A stretch of 40,301 bases of DNA, taken from assembly GCA_017412645.1 (NCBI GenBank), contig JAFPWX010000008.1, positions 1-40,301 of the forward strand, read 5' to 3'. This stretch comes from Bacteroidales bacterium. Its GTDB lineage: Bacteria > Bacteroidota > Bacteroidia > Bacteroidales > UBA932. Positions 1 through 7,942 of this stretch are shown here, piece by piece; position 1 is the stretch's first letter, and each line of letters begins with the position of its first letter. The notes under the pieces are model-generated. The model did no database searches, was not told the origin of the DNA, and saw only the letters and a program-made list of their open reading frames with translations. The translations under genes and the position numbers were made by a program.

Positions 1-65
1 GCCGCCGCTGCCGCGCCGCCCACGAATGGCAGCGACGCTGTCACTATGTCCAAACCGTCCTTCAT
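1..65 (-). CDS. Possible N-terminus of a leftward gene, cut by the window edge
   Basis: Reading leftward from an ATG at 65, 21 codons stay open to the window edge, giving MKDGLDIVTASLPFVGGAAA and one more alanine. The sequence is hydrophobic and rich in glycine and alanine, as at the start of a membrane protein, but it is too short to identify a family. A near-consensus Bacteroidota -7 box (TATTATTG, complement of 71-78) lies 5 bases upstream, which supports a real start diverging from ackA. It could equally be a chance open stretch. Confidence 0.35.
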   Translation of the reverse strand, partial: MKDGLDIVTASLPFVGGAAAA

Positions 66-70
66 ACCGC

Positions 71-78
71 CAATAATA
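71..78 (-). promoter_or_regulatory. Candidate -7 box for the leftward partial gene
   Basis: The complement reads TATTATTG, one mismatch from the Bacteroidota -7 consensus TAnnTTTG, just upstream of the ATG at 65. No -33 element is obvious. Confidence 0.25.
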
Positions 79-84
79 AAGAAT

Positions 85-99
85 CTGAAACTATTTCAG
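85..99. repeat. Short dyad in the ackA upstream region
   Basis: CTGAAA and TTTCAG flank a 3-base centre, a perfect 6-bp dyad between the leftward partial gene and ackA. It could be an operator or chance. The rest of the 136-base gap (66-201) is AT-rich, with an A/T tract at 124-139 and the ackA promoter. Confidence 0.25.
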
Positions 100-174
100 G
101 GGGTAAAACGGCATATAAAACCCAAAAATATTTTTTTTGTAGGTCCAAATATTTTAATATCGGAAAAAAGGGAT

Positions 175-182
175 TAAATTTG
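175..182 (+). promoter_or_regulatory. -7 box of the ackA promoter
   Basis: TAAATTTG matches the Bacteroidota sigma-ABfr -7 consensus TAnnTTTG and ends 19 bases before the ackA ATG. An AT-rich stretch lies where the -33 element should be, without a clear TTTG. Confidence 0.65.
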
Positions 183-201
183 TACGATTAAAACCAACCA
201 A

Positions 202-1416
202 ATGATAATACTCGTAATCAATTGCGGCTCCTCCTCCATTAAGTACAGGCTTATGGATATGAGCGGCGACGATGTCTATGACATTCTGGCCAAGGGCATT
301 GTGGAAAAAATCGGCCTTCCCGACGGTATCAGCACCTATCAGCCCACCGGTGGCGAAAAAATCACAATCAACACTCCCGTTCCGGATCATACGGTGGGAA
401 TGAAGCTCATTCTGGACGACCTTGTCCATCCCGAACACGGGGTTCTCAAGAGCTTCGACGACATCGAGGCGGTAGGTCATCGCATCGTGCAGGGTGCCGA
501 CTATTTCGAGGGTAGTGCCCTGGTTACCGAAGATGTGCTGAACAAGATCGAGATCTGCGCAGAGTTCGCACCTCTCCACAACCACGCCCATCTGCTCGGC
601 ATCCGTGCCTGTCAGAAGGTCCTGCCGGACGTTCCCCAGGTAGTGGTATTTGACACGGCCTTCCACCAGACCATGCCGGAATACGCCTACATGTATGCTC
701 TCCCGTATGAGTACTACAGCAAGTACCACGTGCGCCGCTACGGTGCCCATGGCACGTCTCACGATTACGTCTCCCACGAAGGCGCACGTCTGGCCGGACT
801 GGATATCAATAATTCCAAGATCATCACCTGCCACATAGGCAGCGGCTCGTCCGTCTGTGCGGTCCTGAACGGCAAGTGCGTGGATACATCCATGGGCTTC
901 ACCCCGCTCGAAGGCATGATAATGGGTACCCGTTGCGGCTGCATCGATGCAAACATCGTCCCTTATATCATGAAGAAAGAAGGGCTTACGCCCGACCAGA
1001 TGACGGATATCATGAACAAGAAGAGTGGTTTCCTCGGCCTCAGCGGAAAGACTTCCGACTGCCGCGAACTCGACGAACTCGCGGAAGCCGGCGACCATAA
1101 GGCAAAGCTCGTCTTCAAGAAGCTCACCTACGATATCGTCAAGCTCATCGGCTCGTATGTGGCTGCCATGGACGGCGTGGACCTCATAGTGTTCACCGCA
1201 GGTATAGGAGAGCACAACCCGCGTCTGCGTCGTCGCGTCTGCCAGAACCTCGGCTATCTGGGAGTTGTCATCGACCACGAAGCCAACAAGGCCAGCGGCG
1301 TGAACGCCATCATCTCGGCCCCAGAGTCCAAGGTTAAGGTTGCCCTTATTCCCACGGAAGAGGAGCTCATGATAGCCCGCGATACAATGCACATAGTTTC
1401 AGCACTTTACGAATAA
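202..1416 (+). CDS. ackA: Acetate kinase
   Basis: This 404-residue protein interconverts acetate plus ATP and acetyl phosphate plus ADP in the cytoplasm, the ATP-yielding last step of acetate fermentation. The N-terminal phosphate-binding motif NCGSSSIK is at residues 7-14. Further family landmarks are GHRIVQGAD (Arg94), FDTAFHQTMP (Asp151), YGAHGTSHDY (His183), MGTRCGCID (Arg244) and the C-terminal TEEELMIARDT. Length is normal for AckA (about 400) and longer than butyrate kinases (about 355), whose N-terminus also differs. It is followed after 6 bases by a phosphate acyltransferase, so the two should be co-transcribed from the box at 175-182. The usual HRVVHGG motif is HRIVQGA here, a small deviation. 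Substrate preference for acetate over propionate is inferred from the family. Confidence 0.95.
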   Translation: MIILVINCGSSSIKYRLMDMSGDDVYDILAKGIVEKIGLPDGISTYQPTGGEKITINTPVPDHTVGMKLILDDLVHPEHGVLKSFDDIEAVGHRIVQGADYFEGSALVTEDVLNKIEICAEFAPLHNHAHLLGIRACQKVLPDVPQVVVFDTAFHQTMPEYAYMYALPYEYYSKYHVRRYGAHGTSHDYVSHEGARLAGLDINNSKIITCHIGSGSSVCAVLNGKCVDTSMGFTPLEGMIMGTRCGCIDANIVPYIMKKEGLTPDQMTDIMNKKSGFLGLSGKTSDCRELDELAEAGDHKAKLVFKKLTYDIVKLIGSYVAAMDGVDLIVFTAGIGEHNPRLRRRVCQNLGYLGVVIDHEANKASGVNAIISAPESKVKVALIPTEEELMIARDTMHIVSALYE

Positions 1417-1422
1417 CACATT

Positions 1423-2334
1423 ATGATAGCAACATTCAACGATCTGTTTGCAGAACTCAAAGAGAAGAGTATCTGCAAAAAACTCATAGTAGCATGGGGA
1501 GTTGACTCCCACTCCATTGAAGCAGCTTACGAGGCTGTGAAAATGGGCTTCGTGGAGGCCACGCTCGTAGGAGACGCCAAGCTGATCGAGAAGGTCTGCA
1601 AGGAAGAGGGTATCGACATGGCGAAGTTCACCATTGTGGATAATCCCGTGGAACTCAAGGCTGTGGCTGAGGCTGTACGCATGGTACACGACCACGAGGG
1701 TGATGTGCTCATGAAGGGCCTCTGCAGCACCGACAAATTCCTCCGCGCCATCCTGAACAAGGAGACCGGCCTCCTGCCTCCGAAGGGCGTCCTGAGCCAC
1801 GTGGGTGTAATCGAGAACCCGCACTATCCCAAGCTCATGTTCCTCAGCGACATGGCAGTCATTCCGGCTCCGGACTTCCGCCAGAAGGTGAAGATCGCCG
1901 GCTATCTCGTCTCCACGGCCCGTTCCTTCGGTCTCGAGAAACCGAAGATCGCCTTCATCGCCGCATCCGAGCAGATGCTCGATTCCATGCCCGCCTGCAT
2001 CGAAGGCGCCATGCTCGCCAAGATGTGCGACCGCGGCCAGATCGGCAAGTGCATAGGCGACGGCCCGCTGGCCCTCGACGTTGCCATCGATCCCGAGAGC
2101 GTTGCCATCAAGAAGCTCGTCAGCCCCGTCGCCGGCGATGCAGACTGCATGCTCTTCCCCAACATCGAAAGCGCGAATGTGTTCTGGAAAACCAATTCCA
2201 AGCTCTGCGGTGAGGGTATTCGTCAGGCAGGTATCCTTGTTGGTGTCACCGCTCCCTGCGTGCTCGCCAGCCGTGCCGATACCGCCGACACCAAGCTCTG
2301 CAGCATCGCAACGGCAGTAATGAGCATCGCTTAA
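1423..2334 (+). CDS. Phosphate acyltransferase, small Pta/Ptb type
   Basis: This 303-residue protein belongs to the phosphate acetyl/butyryl transferase family, which moves an acyl group from CoA to phosphate. Family signs are the early VAWGVDSHSIEAA segment, DVLMKGLCSTDKFLRAIL near residues 95-112, the SHVGVIE segment, and the C-terminal glycine-rich region with PNIESANVFWK. The length matches single-domain phosphate butyryltransferases (about 300) and is far below the roughly 700-residue Pta with a DRTGG domain found in many gut Bacteroides. It pairs with ackA 6 bases upstream and would supply acyl phosphate to it. Whether acetyl-, propionyl- or butyryl-CoA is preferred cannot be read from the sequence. 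It converges on pdxB with only 3 bases between stops and no strong terminator. Confidence 0.88.
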   Translation: MIATFNDLFAELKEKSICKKLIVAWGVDSHSIEAAYEAVKMGFVEATLVGDAKLIEKVCKEEGIDMAKFTIVDNPVELKAVAEAVRMVHDHEGDVLMKGLCSTDKFLRAILNKETGLLPPKGVLSHVGVIENPHYPKLMFLSDMAVIPAPDFRQKVKIAGYLVSTARSFGLEKPKIAFIAASEQMLDSMPACIEGAMLAKMCDRGQIGKCIGDGPLALDVAIDPESVAIKKLVSPVAGDADCMLFPNIESANVFWKTNSKLCGEGIRQAGILVGVTAPCVLASRADTADTKLCSIATAVMSIA

Positions 2335-2337
2335 GGC

Positions 2338-3468
2338 TTATTCCGAAAGGAATCCCAGTTTATTCAGGGCGGACCTCTCCTCAGGGGTGCCGCCCTGAAG
2401 TTTTACAGTGAAAGCCTGGAATTCGCGGCGGACGGGATAGTCTCCGCGCTGCCGTTCGAAAAGGGCAGGGTTGTCGCGTAGCGCGGCGTCGTCTTCCCGA
2501 ATATCGTAAGAATGCAGTATCGCTTCGCAAAGCACTTCCTGGAAGGACTTACCGGCGGCATCGACCATGAATTCCGGCATCTGGCGTGGAGCGGGCAACT
2601 GAGAAGGCTCCCATTCATTCAGCGGCAGGCCGAAGAAAGCAGCGAGAGCTCGGATGCTGGTGGCGGTACCGTTTGCCTTCCCGTCGGCACTATAACCTGC
2701 TATATGTGGAGTTGCGAGGGCTAGCAGATTAAGCAGTTCCAAATCGACTTCGGGCTCATTCTCCCAAACATCCAGCACCGCGGCTTTGATGCGACCGGTC
2801 TTCAATGCGTTTTTCAAGGCGAGATTATCCACCACCGGCCCGCGGGAAGAATTGATCAGAATCTGATTCGGGCGCATTGAAGCAATTCTTTCGGAATCGA
2901 ACATATGCCATGTAGCGTCCGGCCCCTCCTGGGAGAGGGGAACATGGAGAGTGATGATGTCGGAACTGCGCACAATTTCATCCAAATTCACAAAGCCTTC
3001 CTGGCCTTCCTCCCTTGCGCGCGGAGGATCGCAGAGAAGAACTTTCATGCCAAGGGATTCGGCAGTTGCGGCCACCTTGGAACCGACATGCCCAACTCCG
3101 ACCACACCGAGGGTGAGATCTTTAAAATGGAGATTGAAACGTTCCGCCAGAACGCAGAGCACCGAGGCGATGTACTGCTGCACGGAAGATGAATTGCAGC
3201 CCGGGGCGTTCTTCCAAACTATACCGAGAGACTCGCACCACTCTGTGTCTATATGATCGTAACCTATTGTGGCTGTGGTGATTATCTTGACGCTCGAGCC
3301 TTCCAGAAGGGTCTTGTCGCAGATGGTCCTGGTGCGGGTGACAATGGCGTCGGCGTCTTTCACGATCTCCGCCGAAATCTCCTGCCCAGGGAGATAAACC
3401 ACCTTGGCATAAGGTTCCAGCACCCCCTTCAAAAACGGTATCTTATCGTCGCAAACGACCTTGAGCAT
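2338..3468 (-). CDS. pdxB: 4-phosphoerythronate dehydrogenase
   Basis: This 376-residue protein oxidises 4-phospho-D-erythronate in the DXP-dependent route to pyridoxal 5'-phosphate. It shows the D-2-hydroxyacid dehydrogenase layout: an N-terminal substrate domain (residues 1-90), a Rossmann fold with VGVGHVGSK around residues 124-132, the arginine in NSSRGPVVDN, and the catalytic histidine in ATPHIAGYSADGK. The last ~90 residues form the extra dimerisation domain that separates PdxB (about 380) from shorter relatives such as SerA-type enzymes. It is the last gene of a leftward operon, 3 bases after the GHL10 hydrolase. No pyridoxine gene neighbours it in the window, so the assignment rests on protein features. 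Confidence 0.9.
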   Translation of the reverse strand: MLKVVCDDKIPFLKGVLEPYAKVVYLPGQEISAEIVKDADAIVTRTRTICDKTLLEGSSVKIITTATIGYDHIDTEWCESLGIVWKNAPGCNSSSVQQYIASVLCVLAERFNLHFKDLTLGVVGVGHVGSKVAATAESLGMKVLLCDPPRAREEGQEGFVNLDEIVRSSDIITLHVPLSQEGPDATWHMFDSERIASMRPNQILINSSRGPVVDNLALKNALKTGRIKAAVLDVWENEPEVDLELLNLLALATPHIAGYSADGKANGTATSIRALAAFFGLPLNEWEPSQLPAPRQMPEFMVDAAGKSFQEVLCEAILHSYDIREDDAALRDNPALFERQRGDYPVRREFQAFTVKLQGGTPEERSALNKLGFLSE

Positions 3469-3471
3469 CGC

Positions 3472-4641
3472 CTAGTAAATATTATCGAGGATGTATTCCT
3501 TCAGGTCTTCGCGCTCGAGAAGATCCTGGGCGCGGAACCAGACATGGCCGGAAGCGTATCCACACTCCCGTACCATCTCTATCTGGCGGCCGAATTCCTC
3601 CACATGGCGGAAGCCGGAGTCTACCCGGCGTTGCCAGAAGAGGGGATCGTGCTTGTAAGCGGCAAGGCCGATGTAGAGCGGAACCCCCTGCATTACGCTT
3701 TTCCATTCCTTAAGAACTTTTGGGAAGGCCGCGAAATCGCCTCGCCCTATGCTCCAATAAAGCTGGGGGAGGATATAATCGACGGAACCCTGGGCTACCC
3801 ATCTTCGCGGATCGGCATACAGCCTGCAGGTGTTGGAAACCCTGCCCTGCGGAGATACTCCGAAGAGAGCCTGCGGGCGGACTTCATGGGTGGTGCGGTG
3901 AAGTGTAGTGACAACAGAGTCTATATTGCTGAACCTCCATTCTTCCAACGACAGGCCGTTTCCGTAGGTGGCGAAAAGGGTAGAATCGTTCCATGCGCCG
4001 GGCTCACTCCAGCCGCGGCTGTCTTCCCGAAGGCCGTCGGGGTAGAAGTAATCGTCGATATGGATGCCGTCCACATCGTAACGGGTGAGGATTTCACGTG
4101 TGATGTCAGACAGGAACTGCACCACTTCGGGATTGCCGGGATCCAGATATTCGCGTCCGCCGTAATTGTGAACCCATTCCGGATGCTCATGCTTAACCTG
4201 GGTGCGGGCCCTTTCCGTGGAGTCGGAAAGGCTGACCCGTAGCGGATTGATCCAGGCGTGAATTGCCATTCCGTTGTCGTGCGCCACACGTACCGCTATG
4301 CTCAACGGGTCGAAATAGGGCGACATGCCCTCCACTCCCGTGAGCTGACGGCTCCACGGAAGGATGTCGGAGGCATACATGGCGTCCATTTCGCTGACCA
4401 CCTGGAAATACAGGGTGTTGCATCCCATGGATGCCAGTTCCCTGATATCTGAGATGAGTTCTGAACGTTGCACGAAATGCGAACGTTCGCCGCGAGGCCA
4501 GTCGAGCCCGACCACGGTGGCCAGCCATACTCCGCGCTGCTCTTCCATCACCAGACCCTCATCTTTGGGAGAAGGAGCCTGCGCCGCCGCAAAGGCAGAT
4601 GCGAGGAAGAGAGTGAGCAGTATGAACAGAATCCTCTTCAT
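3472..4641 (-). CDS. Secreted GHL10-type glycosyl hydrolase (family 10-like)
   Basis: This 389-residue protein has an N-terminal signal peptide (MKRILFILLTLFLASAFAAA) and then a TIM-barrel glycosidase domain of the GHL10/DUF187 type. Family signs are the opening RGVWLATVVGLDWP, the LASMGCNTLYFQV strand, IHAWINPLRVS, the DVDGIHIDDYFYP strand with acidic candidate catalytic residues, and ILPQLYWSIG. Relatives are exported or lipid-anchored proteins thought to act on envelope or peptidoglycan-associated glycans; the substrate is uncertain. No lipobox is seen, so periplasmic or secreted location is likely. It lies between the MORN-repeat gene (6 bases upstream) and pdxB (3 bases downstream) in one leftward operon. 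Confidence 0.85.
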   Translation of the reverse strand: MKRILFILLTLFLASAFAAAQAPSPKDEGLVMEEQRGVWLATVVGLDWPRGERSHFVQRSELISDIRELASMGCNTLYFQVVSEMDAMYASDILPWSRQLTGVEGMSPYFDPLSIAVRVAHDNGMAIHAWINPLRVSLSDSTERARTQVKHEHPEWVHNYGGREYLDPGNPEVVQFLSDITREILTRYDVDGIHIDDYFYPDGLREDSRGWSEPGAWNDSTLFATYGNGLSLEEWRFSNIDSVVTTLHRTTHEVRPQALFGVSPQGRVSNTCRLYADPRRWVAQGSVDYILPQLYWSIGRGDFAAFPKVLKEWKSVMQGVPLYIGLAAYKHDPLFWQRRVDSGFRHVEEFGRQIEMVRECGYASGHVWFRAQDLLEREDLKEYILDNIY

Positions 4642-4647
4642 GGACCG

Positions 4648-6075
4648 TTACAGAACCTTTACTTCCAGGGAATCTTCTACGGTGTAGTCGTAATCTTCGT
4701 CGTAGATGGTGGCACAGGCCTCGTGGGAATCGGCATAAAGCCTTGATTCGCCCCTGCGGAGAGTGTCTGTGATTCCTTTGCGGTCTTTCATGAACTGGCT
4801 TTCTACGACAAAACTGACGCTATCGGCCGTCACTTCTGTTATTTCAAGCCCCTGTTTGGTGCCGAAACCGGTATCCCTGCTGATGGCGGCGGCTGTTTCG
4901 TACCGCACCAGACCTTTGGTGGCGGGGAAGAGGAACGTGCCGGTGTGATTGTAGTCGAAGCCGGAATGATGCTCGGTGACTACGAGCAGAGGTGATCCCC
5001 CAGAAGAAGAGCTCTTTATGGATTCGGGATTGAGCACCCCGTTTTCCCACTCTCCTTCGAACGACATACCGCTCGCATAAGTGTATTTGCCATGTCCGGT
5101 CAGAGGGCCTTCAAAATGGTCTCCGTTCGCATAGTCCCAGACCGCATTGCCGATGAGTTTCCCGTCCTCCCATTCGCCTTCGATACGGTCCTCCCCGTCG
5201 GTGAAACTGCCGTCGAAATGATCTTTCACCAGAACTCCGTGGCCGTGGCGCTTGCCTTCCTTGAACCCTCCGGTGTAGGTCTCGGTGACGGTGGAGCAAT
5301 GCAGGCCCTTCTCGCTGCTGTCCATGGAAGTGCCCTGTCCGTGCTCCTTATCGTCGAGCCATTCTCCCTTATAATCGTGGACGTACCGGCGGCCGCCCTT
5401 GCTCATACTGTGATAATGGCCTTTGCCGCTGCGCTTGCCGTCCACCCAGGCGCCGTCGTATTCGCCCCAGTAGCCATTTAGTTTGTAGTCCATGTGGCCA
5501 TTTCCGTGTGGCAGGCCTTCCGCGTTCACGTCGCCCTTATACACGTCTCCGTTTTCGAATGTGATAGTTTTCGGGGCTTTGACCGTCTCGCCCTTGTGTT
5601 CCTCGTATAGTTCGGCGCATTTCTCGCTGCCGAGATTCATTCCCGTTTCCCAGAGTTTTACGGCACCGTTCACGTCGGGGTTGCCGTCCGGAGTCCAGTC
5701 GCCCTCGTAGAGCATAGTCCCCATCGAAGCGTAGGCCTCGGCATATCCTGCGTCCACGGCCTCAGTGAATTTCATCCAAGCCTCGGCGTAATTCAGCTCG
5801 CATTCGTAGAGTATCATACCGTATTCGTAATGGCCGAAGGCGACATACTCCGCGAATTCTTCGGGATTGCCGGCCTCCGCGAACCATTCGAAAGCCTTTT
5901 CCAGCCAATCTTTTGCGACGTTCTCGTCGCATTCTTCGTCGTAATAGTAAGCGGCAAGAGCGACTGCTGCGGGGATGTCTTTCAGGCTGGCGGCTTTCTT
6001 GAAAAGCTCTACGGCTTTTTCCATATCTTCTTCGTAGATACGGTATGCTTCGTTGCGGTATTCTTGTGGACTCAT
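4648..6075 (-). CDS. Sel1/TPR and MORN repeat protein
   Basis: This is a 475-residue protein with two repeat regions. Residues 1-160 hold Sel1/TPR-like helices (AVELFKKAASLKDIPAAVALAAYYY, then EAYASMGTMLYEG). Residues 172-346 hold about six to seven MORN repeats such as YKGDVNAEGLPHGNGHM, YDGAWVDGKRSGKGHY and FEGEWENG. A unique C-terminal domain of about 125 residues follows. There is no signal peptide, so it is probably cytoplasmic. The reading frame is open further upstream to 6237, but that would overlap the divergent GH2 gene. I chose the ATG at 6075, where the protein becomes repeat-like and a perfect -7 box (6083-6090) lies 7 bases before it. MORN repeats bind lipids or proteins in other organisms; the bacterial role is unknown. 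It is first in an operon with the GHL10 hydrolase and pdxB. Confidence 0.85.
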   Translation of the reverse strand: MSPQEYRNEAYRIYEEDMEKAVELFKKAASLKDIPAAVALAAYYYDEECDENVAKDWLEKAFEWFAEAGNPEEFAEYVAFGHYEYGMILYECELNYAEAWMKFTEAVDAGYAEAYASMGTMLYEGDWTPDGNPDVNGAVKLWETGMNLGSEKCAELYEEHKGETVKAPKTITFENGDVYKGDVNAEGLPHGNGHMDYKLNGYWGEYDGAWVDGKRSGKGHYHSMSKGGRRYVHDYKGEWLDDKEHGQGTSMDSSEKGLHCSTVTETYTGGFKEGKRHGHGVLVKDHFDGSFTDGEDRIEGEWEDGKLIGNAVWDYANGDHFEGPLTGHGKYTYASGMSFEGEWENGVLNPESIKSSSSGGSPLLVVTEHHSGFDYNHTGTFLFPATKGLVRYETAAAISRDTGFGTKQGLEITEVTADSVSFVVESQFMKDRKGITDTLRRGESRLYADSHEACATIYDEDYDYTVEDSLEVKVL

Positions 6076-6082
6076 CAGAACA

Positions 6083-6090
6083 CAAATATA
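6083..6090 (-). promoter_or_regulatory. -7 box of the MORN operon promoter
   Basis: The complement reads TATATTTG, a perfect TAnnTTTG match, ending 7 bases before the ATG at 6075. Transcription would start within a few bases of the start codon. Confidence 0.65.
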
Positions 6091-6101
6091 CGTTTTTTTT
6101 G

Positions 6102-6109
6102 TATCTTCG
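6102..6109 (+). promoter_or_regulatory. Weak -7 box for the GH2 operon
   Basis: TATCTTCG differs from TAnnTTTG by one base and ends 6 bases before the ATG at 6116. A T tract (6093-6100) precedes it. The 40-base gap must hold both divergent promoters. Confidence 0.4.
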
Positions 6110-6115
6110 TAGCCT

Positions 6116-7939
6116 ATGAAACGATTACTCATTCTTGCCATTCTGGCTTTTGCGGCCAATGTACTTGCAGCCGCTCCCGCTTGGCAGCCTGCAGGGGAGC
6201 ATATCCGTACCCGCTGGGCAGCCGAAGTCGGTCCCAAAAACGCACTTCCTGAATACCCCCGCCCTCAGATGCAGCGCAGGAGTTGGAAGAACCTCAACGG
6301 TCTCTGGGATTATGCCATAACCCCGGACGATGTAATGGAAATGCCAGTTCCGGCAGGTGAGATACTCGTGCCGTTCGCGCTGGAATCCTCCTTAAGTGGA
6401 GTAGGCCAATCCCTCAAGCCCTGGGATGCCCTCTGGTATCGCCGCACGTTCCGGGTGCCGCTGCTGTGGCGTCTTCGTAAAACCGTGCTGCTGCATTTCG
6501 GAGCGGTGGATTATGCCTGCGAAGTATGGCTGAACGGTGAAAAGCTGGGAGAGCACAGGGGCGGCTATACTGCCTTTGAATTCGATGTAACCAAATATCT
6601 GAAAAAGGGCCGTCAGACTCTGATTCTAAAGGTTCTCGATGGTACCGACAATGGCCTGCAGCCCCGCGGCAAGCAGGTTTCCAACCCTGACGGAATATGG
6701 TATACCGCCGTTTCCGGCATCTGGCAGACTGTCTGGCTGGAAGCTGTCTCCCGCAAGGGATATATAAAAGACTACGATGCCGTGTGCCCGGATCTGCAGA
6801 CGGTCAGCATCACTCCTTATGCCGTGGGAGCCAAGGACGTGAGGGTCGAATTGCTCGACGGTGGCAAGGTCGTAGCAGAGGCAATGGTCAAATGTGGTAA
6901 AACCGCCGATCTGAAGCCCGCGCAGCCGCATCTCTGGACCCCCGACGACCCTCACCTTTACGGGTTGCGCCTCACATTGCAGAAAGATGGTAGGAAGATA
7001 GATAAGGTGGAGGGCTACACGGCCATCCGCACAATCTCCAAGAAGGCCGATGCCGAAGGGCATCTCCGCCTCGCTCTCAACGACGAAATCCTCTTCCAGT
7101 ATGGCCCGCTCGACCAGGGCTGGTGGCCCGACGGCCTCTACACCGCTCCCACCGATGAGGCTCTGGAATACGATCTTGTAAAAACGAAAGAATATGGCTT
7201 CAATATGCTCCGGAAGCATATCAAGGTGGAGCCGGATCGCTGGTATGCACATTGCGACAGGCTTGGCATTCTGGTTTGGCAGGACATGCCCTGTACCGCC
7301 TGCTACGATAGCCCCGATCAATGGGCCCAGGGAATAGATGTTTACGACGCCGGCAACTCCGACCAGCTCAGTCCGGAGGCCCGCAAGGCCTTCATTGAGG
7401 AGTGGACCGAGATTATCCGCAGTCATCGGAAGTTCCCGTGCATAGTCGTGTGGGTGCCATTCAACGAGGCATGGGGCCAGTTCGATACCCGCGAAGTAGT
7501 GGAGCTTACCAAGCATTTGGATCCCTCGCGTCTTGTTAATATGGCATCTGGCGGAAACTGGATTTCCGGTAAAGTCGGAGATATCCTGGATTCCCACTAT
7601 TATCCAATGCCTAAGATGCGCTTGTGGGATCCCGAGCTGGTGAACGTTCTGGGTGAGTATGGCGGAATAGGCCTGCCCTTCGAAGGACACACATGGGAGA
7701 CCGGACGTAACTGGGGTTATGTCAAATTCTCCACTTCCGAAGAAGTTACAGACAAATACGTGGAGTATACCGAACTGCTCAAAGAACTTGTCCACGAAGG
7801 CTGTGCTGCCGCTGTTTACACCCAGACCACCGATGTGGAGAGTGAAATCAACGGTCTGATGACTTATGACCGTGAAATCGATAAACTGGATGTGGCCAGA
7901 GTAGCCGCAGCGAACAAGGCGATTATTGCGCTTCAGTAG
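6116..7939 (+). CDS. Secreted glycoside hydrolase family 2 enzyme
   Basis: This 607-residue exported glycosidase starts with a signal peptide (MKRLLILAILAFAANVLAAA). The order of domains is the GH2 one: a jelly-roll sugar-binding domain (about 45-210, with WYRRTFRVP and VWLNGEKLGEHRGGYTAFEFDVT), an immunoglobulin-like domain (about 220-310), and the TIM barrel (about 330-600). The acid/base is Glu451 in PFNEAWG and the nucleophile is Glu514 in LGEYGG. It is shorter than classic LacZ (about 1000) and lacks the C-terminal domains, like many Bacteroidota GH2 enzymes. Activity could be beta-galactosidase, beta-glucuronidase or another exo-glycosidase; the sequence alone does not decide. No SusC/SusD pair is nearby, so this is not a classic polysaccharide utilisation locus. 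cstA follows after 3 bases. Confidence 0.9.
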   Translation: MKRLLILAILAFAANVLAAAPAWQPAGEHIRTRWAAEVGPKNALPEYPRPQMQRRSWKNLNGLWDYAITPDDVMEMPVPAGEILVPFALESSLSGVGQSLKPWDALWYRRTFRVPLLWRLRKTVLLHFGAVDYACEVWLNGEKLGEHRGGYTAFEFDVTKYLKKGRQTLILKVLDGTDNGLQPRGKQVSNPDGIWYTAVSGIWQTVWLEAVSRKGYIKDYDAVCPDLQTVSITPYAVGAKDVRVELLDGGKVVAEAMVKCGKTADLKPAQPHLWTPDDPHLYGLRLTLQKDGRKIDKVEGYTAIRTISKKADAEGHLRLALNDEILFQYGPLDQGWWPDGLYTAPTDEALEYDLVKTKEYGFNMLRKHIKVEPDRWYAHCDRLGILVWQDMPCTACYDSPDQWAQGIDVYDAGNSDQLSPEARKAFIEEWTEIIRSHRKFPCIVVWVPFNEAWGQFDTREVVELTKHLDPSRLVNMASGGNWISGKVGDILDSHYYPMPKMRLWDPELVNVLGEYGGIGLPFEGHTWETGRNWGYVKFSTSEEVTDKYVEYTELLKELVHEGCAAAVYTQTTDVESEINGLMTYDREIDKLDVARVAAANKAIIALQ

Positions 7940-7942
7940 AAA

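Noticed and set aside
154-1392. 412-codon open frame antisense to ackA
   Set aside because: The acetate kinase on the other strand is complete and well supported; the antisense frame also runs over the ackA promoter.
2340-2353. ATTCC-GAAA-GGAAT hairpin between the acyltransferase gene and pdxB
   Set aside because: Only 5 bp and without a T tract; it lies in pdxB codons, so it is not called a terminator.
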